A stretch of DNA of 23,156 nt from Coprinopsis marcescibilis (taxonomy: Eukaryota; Basidiomycota; Agaricomycetes; Agaricales; Psathyrellaceae), in the NCBI GenBank assembly GCA_004369085.1, contig ML210393.1, forward strand, positions 15,473 to 38,628, given 5' to 3'. Numbering within the stretch: position 1 is the first letter of the stretch; every line of letters begins with the position of its first letter. The notes beneath the pieces are model-generated. The model was not told where the DNA came from. It saw only the letters and a program-made list of their open reading frames with translations, and ran no database searches. The position numbers and the translations under genes were made by a program. Below are positions 9,776 through 19,120 of this stretch, in pieces.

Positions 9776-11088
9776 GCTGAATGCGGCAAAGAGGACGCGA
9801 GAGGATGCGAGAAACGATGGAGTATGGGCGTTATCTGATGCCAATCCATGGCCCTTACTACCTTATAACAGTCGTTGAGAAGTATGTACCCACGGATCAC
9901 GCAGTCGGAGCTCGCAAGGATGGGAAGATAACTGAGATGGAAGCTCGCTAGTGGCCGAGCCCGATCTTCGAAGGACGATTGGAACATATGCCTAGGCCAA
10001 AAATAGCTTTCGGATATCATTCCCGGCTGTGCAGTGCGAGAAATAGAATATACTTGGAAAGATCAGAAGGTGGGTGGGAGCGAGAGGGCGAGGTCGAAGA
10101 GGGTACTGCTGCGGTCGCGGTCGAGAGAAGAGCGAGGACTGTTTGAACTATATCCACTGGGAAGCGGGCCAGGGTATGGATTCGAAAGCGTTCGGCGAAG
10201 CGCATAATATCATGGACATCAAGAATAATCCTCTCATGAACCCCAGACTCGTAGCCTTGCAGCAGACTGCCACCAAAAACGAACCTTTTAGTCACGCCAC
10301 GAGGGTCAGCGTTGACAGAATCAGTGCGTGGTGCTGGCAGGGGCTGGCGCCGTCGTCAAATGGATCCAGAAAAGGCAGTCGCGTCCTTCAAGAGAGGGTC
10401 AAAATTGGTGAACAGGAATGCGATGGCCCCTGAGCGATGTTATGTGCAGTGTCATTTGGCAGCAGTCGGAAGCTTCTTGAAAGGCTTTGGTTGGATGGCG
10501 AGAGCAGAATGGGCACAAGTAAAGTCCAACAGTCTGTGCGCCGTCCAAAAGGGCAGAGTAGGCTTATCCGTTCCGTTCAAGCCATTCATGTCCAGGATGA
10601 TACAACCCTCCGAGCTCACGGGCGTCGACCGATAAGATACGACGTGGTGAGTCTGGCGCCGGCAAAAAGACAAGTGAATCCAGTTAAAGTAGACGGAGCA
10701 GAGCCATTGTTTTTGTGGACAAGAAAGAGATTATGGTCTTCAGGCACGGCGAGAATCAATGAATGTCCAATACGTCTGTGGAAGGGACACTCGGGGCAGA
10801 AGTCGGGCGTTGCGAGTTGTAAGGACAAGGGTCGACGGCGAGAGCGCAGGATCGGCTGTGAGATATAGTATGTCGCAATTCGTTAACAGGTATGGACGGT
10901 TCCACCGATAATTTGGAGATTTGCTGCGAAATTCTGGAAATTAACGGGGTGCTCGTGGTCGAGAGAAGATTTGAACCGTGCGAACCGCATGCCGGCGGCA
11001 ACAGCCATCGAAACGCGGTAAGTGACTCCCACGAGTTCTTCTCCCGAACGGTCGTCGCGTCACTCGCTCCGTCAATCTCGGTCAGAAA
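9776..11088. other. Unresolved intergenic tract with fragmented minus-strand frames
   Basis: Between family M copy 2 and the plus-strand P gene, several minus-strand frames look protein-like, for example FVFGGSLLQGYESGVHERII (about 10220-10290), IAFLFTNFDPLLKDATAF (about 10350-10415) and one with CPECPFHRRIGHSL (about 10760-10800). They lie in different frames and I could not join them with convincing introns, so they may be a decayed gene. An ATG-started plus-strand frame at 10437-10868 (143 codons) has no motif support. The last ~70 bp (from about 11020) match the leader of the other two family P loci. Confidence 0.35.
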
Positions 11089-12562
11089 ATGCTTGCTCGA
11101 CGGCGTGCAAAATCGAGGTGCGCACCTGGTCAAGTGCTTTAGCAGGCTGATAATTAACCACACATACAGGGAATTAGTCTATGCACTACACAGGTTCATC
11201 CACCAAACCTCACTCCCGACGCGCCCGGTAAACGTATCCGTGCGTGTTTTTCACTTGGAGACTCAGCGAATGCTAATCCAAGTCTATACAGGCCACCGGG
11301 TACCGTTCACCTCCACCGCGTAAAAGGGTAATCAGCACCCTCGACCGAGCCAAACTGCAGCCATCCGACTACCTCGACATCTCTGGCCTCAGCAATGTGA
11401 GCGCGGGCCGCCGCAAGCCATCCTCCGACTCAGCCCAACGAGCCATCGTCTTCAGCTACTACGCTGACCGACCGCAATCCTTAAGCGGCGAATGGATCCA
11501 ACATAAATTTCCCGTAAGCACCCGCGGCTTCCTCTACTGGCACGACGGGTACCCATCACCCCCATGCTCAACACCCTCCTCGACGCCAACGCCAGCCGCA
11601 CGTCCGGACGTCTCAACACCATCGACTACATCGAGCATCCGTTTCAGTCTCATCTCGACCCCCAGACCATCCAAAGTTTCCACTGAGGGCCAGGACCTCC
11701 TCACCCCCAACGGTGTGCCCTGGAAAATCCCCGTCAAGTCCATCTTGACCAAACAAGCATACAAACCGCTCTGTCAGATGCTCGTTGACGACGGACTCAT
11801 CCCGTGCTCGCTCGTGGAGGCTGTAGACACCATGAAGAGGAGCGGGAGTGCCTTTGCGAAGATGGGGGAGCCGTTTTTGTGCGATCTTCGCGCCAAGACG
11901 GTTTTGATGAAATATGGGGTGGATTGTGAGGGCAAGGGCGAGGGCATGTCTAAGGAAGTAGGAGAGAGAGCGGGCGAGGGCGAGGGCGAGGGCGAGGTTT
12001 ACAGTCCAAAGGTGCTGTTGATGTTGAACCTTACTGGTGACAGGGAGGCTGCAGATGCGACAGGCTATGCGACAGGCTATGCAGGTACGTTGCTTTCTTT
12101 ATTCGTTAACGGTCGTACTCACCCGTCTGACTTGTGCGTGATATTGCAGGTCTCGCCATTCTGCAACTACACTGTGTAACGGACGCTCCTCCAGGCTACC
12201 TCGGCAAATCCACCGTTCCCCTTACCGAACACGAATTGTTGGAGCCGGTGAAGAAAAAACCTAAAAGCCCGCTTGTCTTGTTCGTCCTGAAAGTCGTCGA
12301 CATTCTCACCCAAGCTCCCTCCCATCCCAGCACCACCACCACGAAAAGCCGCTATCCACCCCCACAAACCCCAAACTCGCTGTTGAAGACTTACGACCCG
12401 GATACCCAGACGGAGGATATCTGGACGATGAGCAAGTCCTCGGATTATCTGTTCCCGGAGGTGTGGGAGGGTCTGGGTGAGGTTGAGTGGGAGTATTTCT
12501 GTAGGGCGAGGAGGGAGGCGAGGGGGGAGGTGGTGTATGATGAAGCGATGATAGGCTGGTAG
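11089..12562 (+). CDS. Family P uncharacterised protein, copy 1
   Basis: Spliced model: join(11089..11117, 11170..11239, 11292..12084, 12150..12562), 434 aa. It starts MLARRRAKSRELVYALHRF. Exons 1 and 2 (29 and 70 nt) and the 52-nt second intron have exactly the same lengths in the minus-strand paralogue at 16897-18429. An alternative exon 2 donor at 11228 also keeps phase. Shared blocks are RKRVISTLD, TRGFLYWHDG, IRFSLISTPRPSK, GQDLLTPNGVPWKIP, QMLVDDGLIP, GEPFLCDL, GLAILQL, FVLKVVDILTQ and FPEVWEGLGEVEW. A Gly-Glu repeat coded by an imperfect GAGGGC-type microsatellite (about 11970-11998) sits in the variable middle and is absent from the paralogue. No signal peptide or membrane helix is seen. 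I know the family only as an Agaricomycete-restricted one of unknown function. Confidence 0.85.
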
Positions 12563-12913
12563 GGTAGTAGGAACTGGCGGACGCGTAGCCTTTGGAGTAT
12601 CTGAAGCGCTGGAGAGGGAGCTTTCTATGTACGACGTTGGGTGGGAAAATGTTCAGTGGGCTGGGCGGGAGTTGAGGGATGAGGCAAGGTGTTGTAGTGT
12701 AGGTCTTGTTACGACGATGATAGGCCGTTCAATGACGTCAGACTCATCCATCAAGTATATACTTAGGGGTACACAGCTACGTTTGCAGGGCCCTGGTACA
12801 ATAGCTCTGGTGACAGGAGAGCGTTAGAAATAGCTGGTACAGTTGCATTTGGGAGCTCGATTAATGGCGCGCCGCAGAAGTTGCAAGCTGGAATGTAGTA
12901 GATAAGTCATGGT
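12563..12913. other. Intergenic downstream of P copy 1 and S copy B
   Basis: This stretch is convergent 3' flank. From about 12780 it falls in the left part of the duplicated family S block. No gene seen. Confidence 0.4.
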
Positions 12914-13417
12914 TCAAAACTCAACGGAAAACTGACAGAGAATGTTTTCGAGAGGGGGAAGACAGCTGCAGGGTGTATGGTGTTCCTCCTGAAGACTGGG
13001 CATCGTGTCGTGTATGGACGGACGGGCGCTTGCGCTCAAGCTTGGACGCGGAGCTATATGATTCCCCAATTCAAGATGATGAGGCAGTCAACCGTTATGG
13101 AAGGAGAATGCGAACCTGACTGGTATGGCTGCCCGAGGTTCGTGGATATGGTGTCCTCGGAAGGTTCTTGTTCGCGAAACCCTGGATTTATTCCATCTGC
13201 CAAGAGAATTCGATCGATCAGCACTCGTATATTGTCAGACGCAAGTTCACGTACATAGGTTGTTCTGCGGAAGCACATGGGCGGCAGGTGAAGCAATACT
13301 TTGTACCTGCTGTCCGTAGTAGAGATGTATGTGGGAATGCACGTGGAGATCCCTTTTAACGTCCGTAAACTCTGCTCCAATGACGTTTAACCACTGGGAC
13401 TTGTTGAAGACGACGAC
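12914..13417 (-). pseudogene. Family S small protein gene, copy B (start codon lost)
   Basis: Model by comparison with copy A: complement(join(12914..13053, 13116..13196, 13255..13417)), equivalent to 127 codons. Splice sites are GTACGT...TTGGCAG and GTTCGC...TATAG; the last exon is 140 nt in both copies and all phases agree, so the frame is intact to a TGA. The protein reads FNKSQWLNVIGAEFTDVKRD, then HVHSHIHLYYGQQ, with a Pro/Ser/Cys-rich C-terminus ending LCQFSVEF. The start is missing: where copy A has ATG CCT, this copy has GTC GTC (13412-13417), and the frame is open upstream to 13501 without any ATG. Either the gene is newly dead or it initiates at a non-AUG codon or an upstream exon. 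The promoter TATA box remains. Confidence 0.65.
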
Positions 13418-13543
13418 TATGCCGACAATGGTCTTGGCGGCGGTTGTGTGAGGTGAAGGATCAATACGATACGATAGTAAATGCGATGTTGGATGTGACA
13501 CAGCGAGAGAAATGGGAACGGGAAAAAGGGAAAGATCGTTGGC

Positions 13544-13551
13544 TTTTTATA
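13544..13551 (-). promoter_or_regulatory. TATA box of S copy B
   Basis: Minus strand CGTATAAAAAGCC, at the same place relative to the gene as in copy A. The block AGCGAGAGAAATGGGAA between TATA box and gene is shared by both promoters. Confidence 0.6.
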
Positions 13552-13560
13552 CGTGTAAGG

Positions 13561-14029
13561 TATAAATTATTCCACAAGACAGTCTTTTTGAATTACGTAA
13601 GACTCCGAGGGTAAGAGCATCGTTGAGTCAAAAGCTGAAGAGATCTCAGGATTCATTGAATTACGTAAGAACATCATCGTTAGTAGTCTCCCACACAGCA
13701 CAGCGCAGCGCGTCTCGACTCCCCATTTGGATGCCTTTTCAATCTTTTGGCGTTCGTTTGCTGTTTCTCTGAAACAGCCCTCGTTGGAGACCAGCTCACC
13801 CTCTTTACTGTGCATCAGTACAGCGATAACGAAAGACAATAACTGCCATTCTATCAAATCATTGGCCCTTACAATCACCGAAAATAGCGGAGCGCTCCCT
13901 TTCGAAAACGTGGCTCTGAATCCCCAAAGAGATGAGGAACATAGCTGGCCCAATCAGTCAAAAGTTAAAAACACCGAATTGTCGTGTTTACTGTTCGCGA
14001 CTGTATACATAATCCTTGATCTGCTCACA
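13561..14029. other. Intergenic, with a short direct repeat
   Basis: TTGAATTACGTAAGA occurs twice about 70 bp apart (near 13588 and 13657). A 128-codon minus-strand frame covers most of the stretch but has no family marks. It may be degraded body of the family M relic that follows on the minus strand. Confidence 0.3.
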
Positions 14030-14163
14030 CTGTTCTCAGGCTGTCTCTTCACATACCCCGCTGCGCGTGCGTAGTTGGTGCGTAGTGTTAGATGGCGTTT
14101 CGTGCTTTCTACTAGGCCATATTTGTTGATAAACGTAAAGTCTTCCGTCCAAGGGCGAACCAT
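14030..14163 (-). pseudogene. Family M first-exon relic
   Basis: The minus-strand ATG at 14163 opens MVRPWTEDFTFINKYGLVES, which lines up with MSPVWTEEYANEYGLVYAK of family M copy 2. The match fades after about 20-40 codons, the expected GTAAGT donor and the rest of the gene are not found downstream, and the frame runs on to a stop at 13954. This is therefore a truncated fourth family M copy, lying between the two S genes. Confidence 0.55.
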
Positions 14164-14759
14164 GGGGTCAAGGAATTTAGCCTTGGCTCGTGATATGATT
14201 CAATACAGAGGGAGAGAGGGTTAATCTACGGCGGACCACAGCCCCGTACTATATAAAGTAAATTTCCCACGGGTAACTGGCCACTCGTTCAAGGGCTTGG
14301 AGTCCATCTGATTTTGGAGAGACAGGTAGCGGAGCAATGTCCTTTGTGATCTGGCACAGAACCCCTATGACTTGGCGTTGTTGTCGTCAGGGGACATTCC
14401 AGAGTCCAGATCCCTCTTCAGCAACGACTACGATGCCAGGCTGAGTTTTTAAGATACCCCGCCGGAGATATGCGAGCATGCGGACATAGCCGGGCACAAT
14501 GGAAGGCACTGATACACACCATTACCATTTCGGCAATTTAGGTGATGCACGCAAGTGAGCGCAAACAGGCTCTCTGGATTGACTGCAATTGGTGATTAAC
14601 GAGTGCCTCCGTCCATCACTCGACGTGTCTTTTTTTTTTTTCGGTATCTATTACTCCCGCCGAATTGTCACTTCTGTGACCGATTGCACAAGGTAATTTT
14701 GAGTCTACTTCTTGACTCTGGTCGTAAGCTGCAGATCGGATTCAAATGTAGTTACATCT
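14164..14759. other. Intergenic, no gene seen
   Basis: No credible frame on either strand. It contains a run of about 12 T (near 14631-14642). The family S duplication begins at its right edge. Confidence 0.5.
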
Positions 14760-14915
14760 AAAAATTCAGGGCCCTGGGGCCTTGGTACGACTGCTCCGGG
14801 ATAATACGAGAGCTGGACAGAAGTAGTCTGTATAATTATATTAGGGGTTCAATTAATCGTGTTGCAAATTCTTGAAGCTGGGTATAGTGATCATCCGACT
14901 CCCGAGGTCCAAAAC

Positions 14916-15383
14916 TTAACGCCAAATTGCTGATATGCTGAGTAGAATGTTGTTGAGAGGGAGACAGCTCCAGGGTGTATGCTGCTCGTCCTGAGGCTTG
15001 TCTGGCCCTGTATCGTAGTGTACGAGTGGATAAGCGCTCGGACATGGCTGCGGAACTAGAGATAATGAAGCTAATAATCATAATAGAAGCGAAAGGAATC
15101 GAACCTAACTGATATGGTCGCACGATTCCGGCGCATTTGTCCTCCCTGGAAGGTTCGCTTTCACCTACCAAGTGATTTAGATCAATGTCAGAGCACTCAT
15201 ATATTGTCAGATACAAGCTCACGTACATCGGTCATTTTGCGGAAGGGCGGCAGCTGCAGGAGTGCTTTGTACCTGCTGTCCATAGTAGAGATGTATATGG
15301 GAATGCACGTGAAGATCCCTTTTAACGTCCGTAAACTCTCCTCCAAAGATGGATATCCAATGGGATTTGTTGAAGAAAGGCAT
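14916..15383 (-). CDS. Family S small protein, copy A
   Basis: Spliced model: complement(join(14916..15055, 15105..15164, 15227..15383)), 118 aa, stop TAA. It starts MPFFNKSHWISIFGGEFTDV, followed by HVHSHIHLYYGQQ; the C-terminal part is rich in Pro, Cys and Trp (PCPSAYPLVHYDTGPDKPQ). Introns are GTACGT...GGTAG (62 nt) and GTTCGA...CTCTAG (49 nt), both conserved in position and phase in copy B. An earlier donor at CAG|GTACAAAG is also shared by both copies and could give a shorter exon 1. The N-terminal pattern FF-NKS...GGEF..V..D..H.H.YYG resembles, from memory, the start of many Agaricomycete NACHT/STAND-type proteins, but no NTPase follows. It may be a free-standing N-terminal module. Function unknown. 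Confidence 0.7.
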
Positions 15384-15530
15384 GGGCGCACGGTATCTGA
15401 ACAATTGTCTTGGCGTTGTTGTGTGTGATGAGCAAGTAGTGGAGGGCTAACACGATACGAAAGTAAACGTGATGTTGGATGTGGAACAGCGAGAGAAATG
15501 GGAATGGGAAACGGGATAGATCACGTCGCC

Positions 15531-15538
15531 TTTTTATA
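15531..15538 (-). promoter_or_regulatory. TATA box of S copy A
   Basis: Minus strand TGTATAAAAAGGC, about 150 bp upstream of the ATG at 15383. It aligns with the TATA box of copy B. Confidence 0.6.
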
Positions 15539-15545
15539 CATTCCT

Positions 15546-16896
15546 GGTCCAGGAGTCAATACTGAGAATCATGGGTTAATCGTGGCTGTGTCGTGTTAAA
15601 GCCAGCGGAATCCCGATCAGCTAGGCTTAAGCCTTAGACGCTTGGAGAAAAGAAGCGTTACGCACTGTTCAACCATCCGCTAGGTTACAACAAGTTGAAC
15701 TTGACCAAACTAGCAAGCAACCAACTGCAATCAATACAGCGAGCATCAGAGCTTCCTTTGAGATCGTCCCAATTGGGATCTCACTCAATAACGATTCACA
15801 GTTTACGAATCTCAACGAGGTCGCTATTTCATGTCACTTATGGGGCCTATGCTCAATCAGTACCCTTACTGCCAGTTCGGCGGTGTCCAAGCATCCTTTG
15901 GTGGGCGCTTTCGTAGAACCGATCCAGCCAGGACGAGACAACGCCTCAGTATGACACTACCCAGTCTGTAAATATCTGGTCCCCTGAAACTGTTAAGATA
16001 TGAAGTATCCGCAGCGATGGGTCTGAAGTTCCGCTGAGGTAGTGCCGATAGTCCAACCACCGAGTACCATTACTCAGGTCCGCATTCACGCTCTGTTCCT
16101 TTGGTGTTTATGCACTGGTTTATGGTGCCACCGATACTTTTTTCATATCATGGAACAGTCCAAAGCGCTCACGGGAAGCCATGGTACCCACCGGGTTCTT
16201 TTTGCTGATTGGGCACTTTCACATTGACCGAAGCTCCCCAATCATTCGGATCCATTGCTCGCGATGTCCTACTGGCGCCGCGATGCTGATAATCGAGGTG
16301 TGTAATCCTTCGGAACGGCGGAACTTCTTCCCAATCTGTGTGAAAATCAAGTGATGGATCCGAATGATTGGCGGATTGGATGAGCAGGCAGCCAACGATG
16401 GCAGTGGCTGCGAGCAATGAGCATCTTCAGTTTGAACTCCGGTGAGTTACGGACCGAGCCCCCCAGCAGCCAACCAGTGTTCCTGGTGTGACCTGGTACA
16501 GTGTCGGCAGGGCCAGGGCCCTGAATTGCATGAGCAAAGCTACGAGGAACGGCGCCATGACCTTCACTGCAGCCTGTGAGCCATTCTTACCCACTCCGAT
16601 TGGAGGGAGCCAAAACACAGCTTCGGTTCCCCATTATAGTTCACCGGGATGATCACTGGTCAAGAGTGATACCCCTGGCAAGCGCGAGGTGCGATAAGAT
16701 AGGAACGATAAATGTGTTATTTATCTATCGTAGGTTGTATTCGCTACCTATCTCTGCTGCGAGGTCCGACACGACCTCTGGTTCAAGTTAACCAAGCCAT
16801 GTCTCTCGTGTCGAGAGCCAAACGATAAGATTCAAACCCAGAATCAGCTTCCTCCCTCGCCTATTTTTTAGATTCGTTCCTAACCCCGCTACTACC
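15546..16896. other. Intergenic between S copy A and P copy 2
   Basis: No gene could be supported. Two adjacent minus-strand frames (16169-16417 and 16427-16618) contain a hydrophobic run (APFLVALLMQFRALALPTLY) and an acidic one (DPSLDFHTDWEEVPPF), but they are in different frames and lack a clear start. An 18-bp inverted repeat lies at 16238-16371. Confidence 0.35.
16238..16371. repeat. 18-bp perfect inverted repeat with ~98-bp spacer
   Basis: CCAATCATTCGGATCCAT at 16238-16255 is the exact reverse complement of 16354-16371. It could be a stem, the ends of a tiny inverted-repeat element, or a leftover of a local inversion; no target duplication is evident. Confidence 0.65.
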
Positions 16897-18429
16897 CTAC
16901 GATCTTACTTGCCCAGTTCCTTCTCCCCTCCTACGTCGTCCTTCAAAGTCGAACCTATCTCTGCCACACACCCCGTCCTTCTCGCCCTCCTCGTCGCCCT
17001 TCAACTCCCTCCTGGCCCGTTCAACATCCGCCCAGTCAACCTCACCCACACCTTCCCACACCTCCCTCGGGCATAAATCCAAACGCGTCGTCATCATCCA
17101 GATGTTCTCGGACTGGGTCAGCGGGTTGTACGACTTGAAGAAGCTGTTGGCGGTTTGTTGCAGTGCTTGTGGAAGGGGATGAGGATGCGGGCGCGTGAAG
17201 CGCGGGAATAAGGGAGTCTGTGTGAGGACGTTGAGGACTTTGAACACGAACGAGGCGCGTGGGTGTTTTGGATCCTTCGTCGTTCGCGGTTTGCTGGGTC
17301 TGGCGGTTTCGGTGGGTGCAGGCGGCAAGGTCGACGATGATGCTGCAGGAGTTCTGAGCGAGCGTTGGGGAGTGCCGGTTATGCGGTAGAGTTGGAGAAT
17401 CCCAAGGCCTGTTGTGCGTTAGTCAGCCGAGGACGTAAACGCGAACGGAGGCGAAGAAACGCACCTTCGTAGCCTGTTACACCGCCTTTCCCAGTCGAGT
17501 TGAAATCGGCCAAGGTGAACTGCAACCTACGCCCCTGCAGCCCACCCTCCAGTACCCCATCACCCGTGCCTTCCGCCCCGACTTTCACCTTCATGTACAA
17601 CTTTTTCGAAGAAAAATCGCACAGAAATGGCTGACCTACGTTTGTGAACACCTCCCCGCTGTGTTTCACCCTCTCCACTTCTTCCACGACTGACTGCGGG
17701 ATAAGGCCGTCATCGACGAGCATTTGGCGGAAGATTCGGTGTTTTGGTTTGATGAGGAGGGAGTGTAGGGGGATTTCCCAGGGGGCGCCAGTGGGGAGGA
17801 GGAGGTCCTGGCCGTCGGTGAAGATTTTAGAGGGTGTGGGGGTGTGGATGACGGAGAATCGGATGCCTGATGTAGGGAAAAGTGCTGAAGATGGTGGCAA
17901 AGTCGCTGAATTCGACTCTAAGGACGACAATGGGGGTCGAGGGCGCCCGTTGTACCAGTAGAGGAAACCGCGGGTGTTGGCAGGGAATTGGTGTTGGTGC
18001 CATTGTTTGTTAGAGAGCTGTTGGCGGTCCGAGTAGTAGTTGAGGCTTATCCTCTTGTTTGCTACAGTCTTGCAGTCTACTTCGTATTCGGGTTGGCCCA
18101 GGGGGGCATGGCGGTGGGCGTTGGCCAAGCTCAGGTCCGACACGTCAATGTGGTCGGATTCCGAGAGTTTGGCAGGGTCGAGGGTGCTAATTACCCGTTT
18201 GCGTGTGTCCGTCTTATAGATGAGAGCAGCCTGTATCAGGCTCGCTTAGTATTTCTTTGGTGGATGCAATGAGAACACGCACAGATATGTGTACCGAGCG
18301 CGGTGTCAGTGAAGTTTGGTGGACAAAGCTATAAAGCGCATAGGCTAGCTCTCTGTATTGTTGGTCAGCAATCATTCCCCCCGAGCTGTCAGCCACATAC
18401 CTTGACTTTGTGCGAGGTCTAGCGAACAT
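16897..18429 (-). CDS. Family P uncharacterised protein, copy 2
   Basis: Spliced model: complement(join(16897..17408, 17465..18230, 18283..18352, 18401..18429)), 458 aa. It starts MFARPRTKSRELAYALYSF. Splice sites are GTATGT...ATACAG, GTGCGT...ATACAG and GTGCGT...AACAG, with intron sizes 48, 52 and 56. Blocks shared with copy 1 are RKRVISTLD, TRGFLYWYNG, IRFSVIHTPTPSK, GQDLLLPTGAPWEIP, QMLVDDGLIP, GQPFLCDF, GLGILQL, FVFKVLNVLTQ and PREVWEGVGEVDW. The tail after residue ~430 is Arg/Gly-rich and longer than in copy 1. It is convergent with nothing and divergent from the gene at 19121-20313 only by distance; it is inverted relative to copy 1. Function unknown; with no signal peptide or helix, a soluble intracellular protein is likely. 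Confidence 0.85.
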
Positions 18430-19120
18430 TCCCCGGTAGCTTAGAAAGTCAAGAACGGATGACGGGAATGATCGTTCGCGAGAAAGAGCCGTGGGAATTA
18501 ACTGCCCTGGTTGCGACTTCCTTTGCCGCCCGCACGATTCACACGGCGAAGCATCCCATTGAGTCTTGCACTCACTGCTGCCATTGAAGTAAACCGATAC
18601 CCATTTTTATCCTGGCCATCTGCACAGGGAAGAATATGGTGGGCTGAATGCGTGTGAACAAGGGCTCTACTATAACATTTTAATAGCAATACAAGGATAC
18701 TGAGTGAGCGGCTCGCAGAATCTCGAACTTAGGGCCGAAAGCCGTTCCGCACAGATGTCTTGACTCCTGCCAGAAAATAGATTTTTAATTAATATGGTTC
18801 ATGTGGCAATACAGCGCCCATTGGCATACTTGTGGGTGACTCTGTTCCGCCACGGGGAGAGTTCCGAAAAATCTTTGTTCCAGATAGGAGGGTTTACAAA
18901 GCATGAGACCCAACCTCTATCGCGTCCGGGAGATGCAAAGCCCCGTACATGAACGTTGCAGCTTCTTCCAAGTGTACGTAGGAGCACCCACTCCTGGTCC
19001 ACTGATCCGTCTTTCACCCGTGTATTTGGCGACGGGATCGCAAACATTTTAAAGTTCGGGTATGCCACCATTTTATGAGATATGCCATTATTATACAACA
19101 TCACACTATTTAAAGCCCCT
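18430..19120. other. Intergenic between P copy 2 and the finger-like gene
   Basis: The first ~60 bp are the conserved leader of family P (TTCCCACGGC...TTCTCGCGAACG on the minus strand). The remainder has only frames without motifs; the 18799-19149 minus-strand frame mostly lies beyond the stop of the 19121-20313 gene and looks like noise. Confidence 0.45.

Larger units (their letters stand above)
12780..13560 (-). repeat. Duplicated ~780-bp block carrying gene S copy B
   Basis: Matches 14760-15545 in the same orientation, from a shared CAGGGCCCTGG at the 3' side through the gene and intron sequence to the TATA box. Similarity is strongest in the first exon and promoter (for example AGCGAGAGAAATGGGAA in both). 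Confidence 0.75.
14760..15545 (-). repeat. Duplicated ~780-bp block carrying gene S copy A
   Basis: Counterpart of 12780-13560 in the same orientation, including promoter, three exons, both introns and about 150 bp of 3' flank. The two blocks are about 1.2 kb apart, separated by the family M relic and non-coding sequence. Confidence 0.75.

Noticed and set aside
10437..10868. 143-codon plus-strand frame starting with ATG as a gene
   Set aside because: It has Arg/Lys-rich, motif-free content, no TATA or paralogue, and overlaps protein-like segments on the other strand.
18353..18400. Reading through the first intron of P copy 2 as coding
   Set aside because: The 48-nt segment has GTATGT and ATACAG borders, is not conserved with P copy 1, and the copies align perfectly once it is removed.
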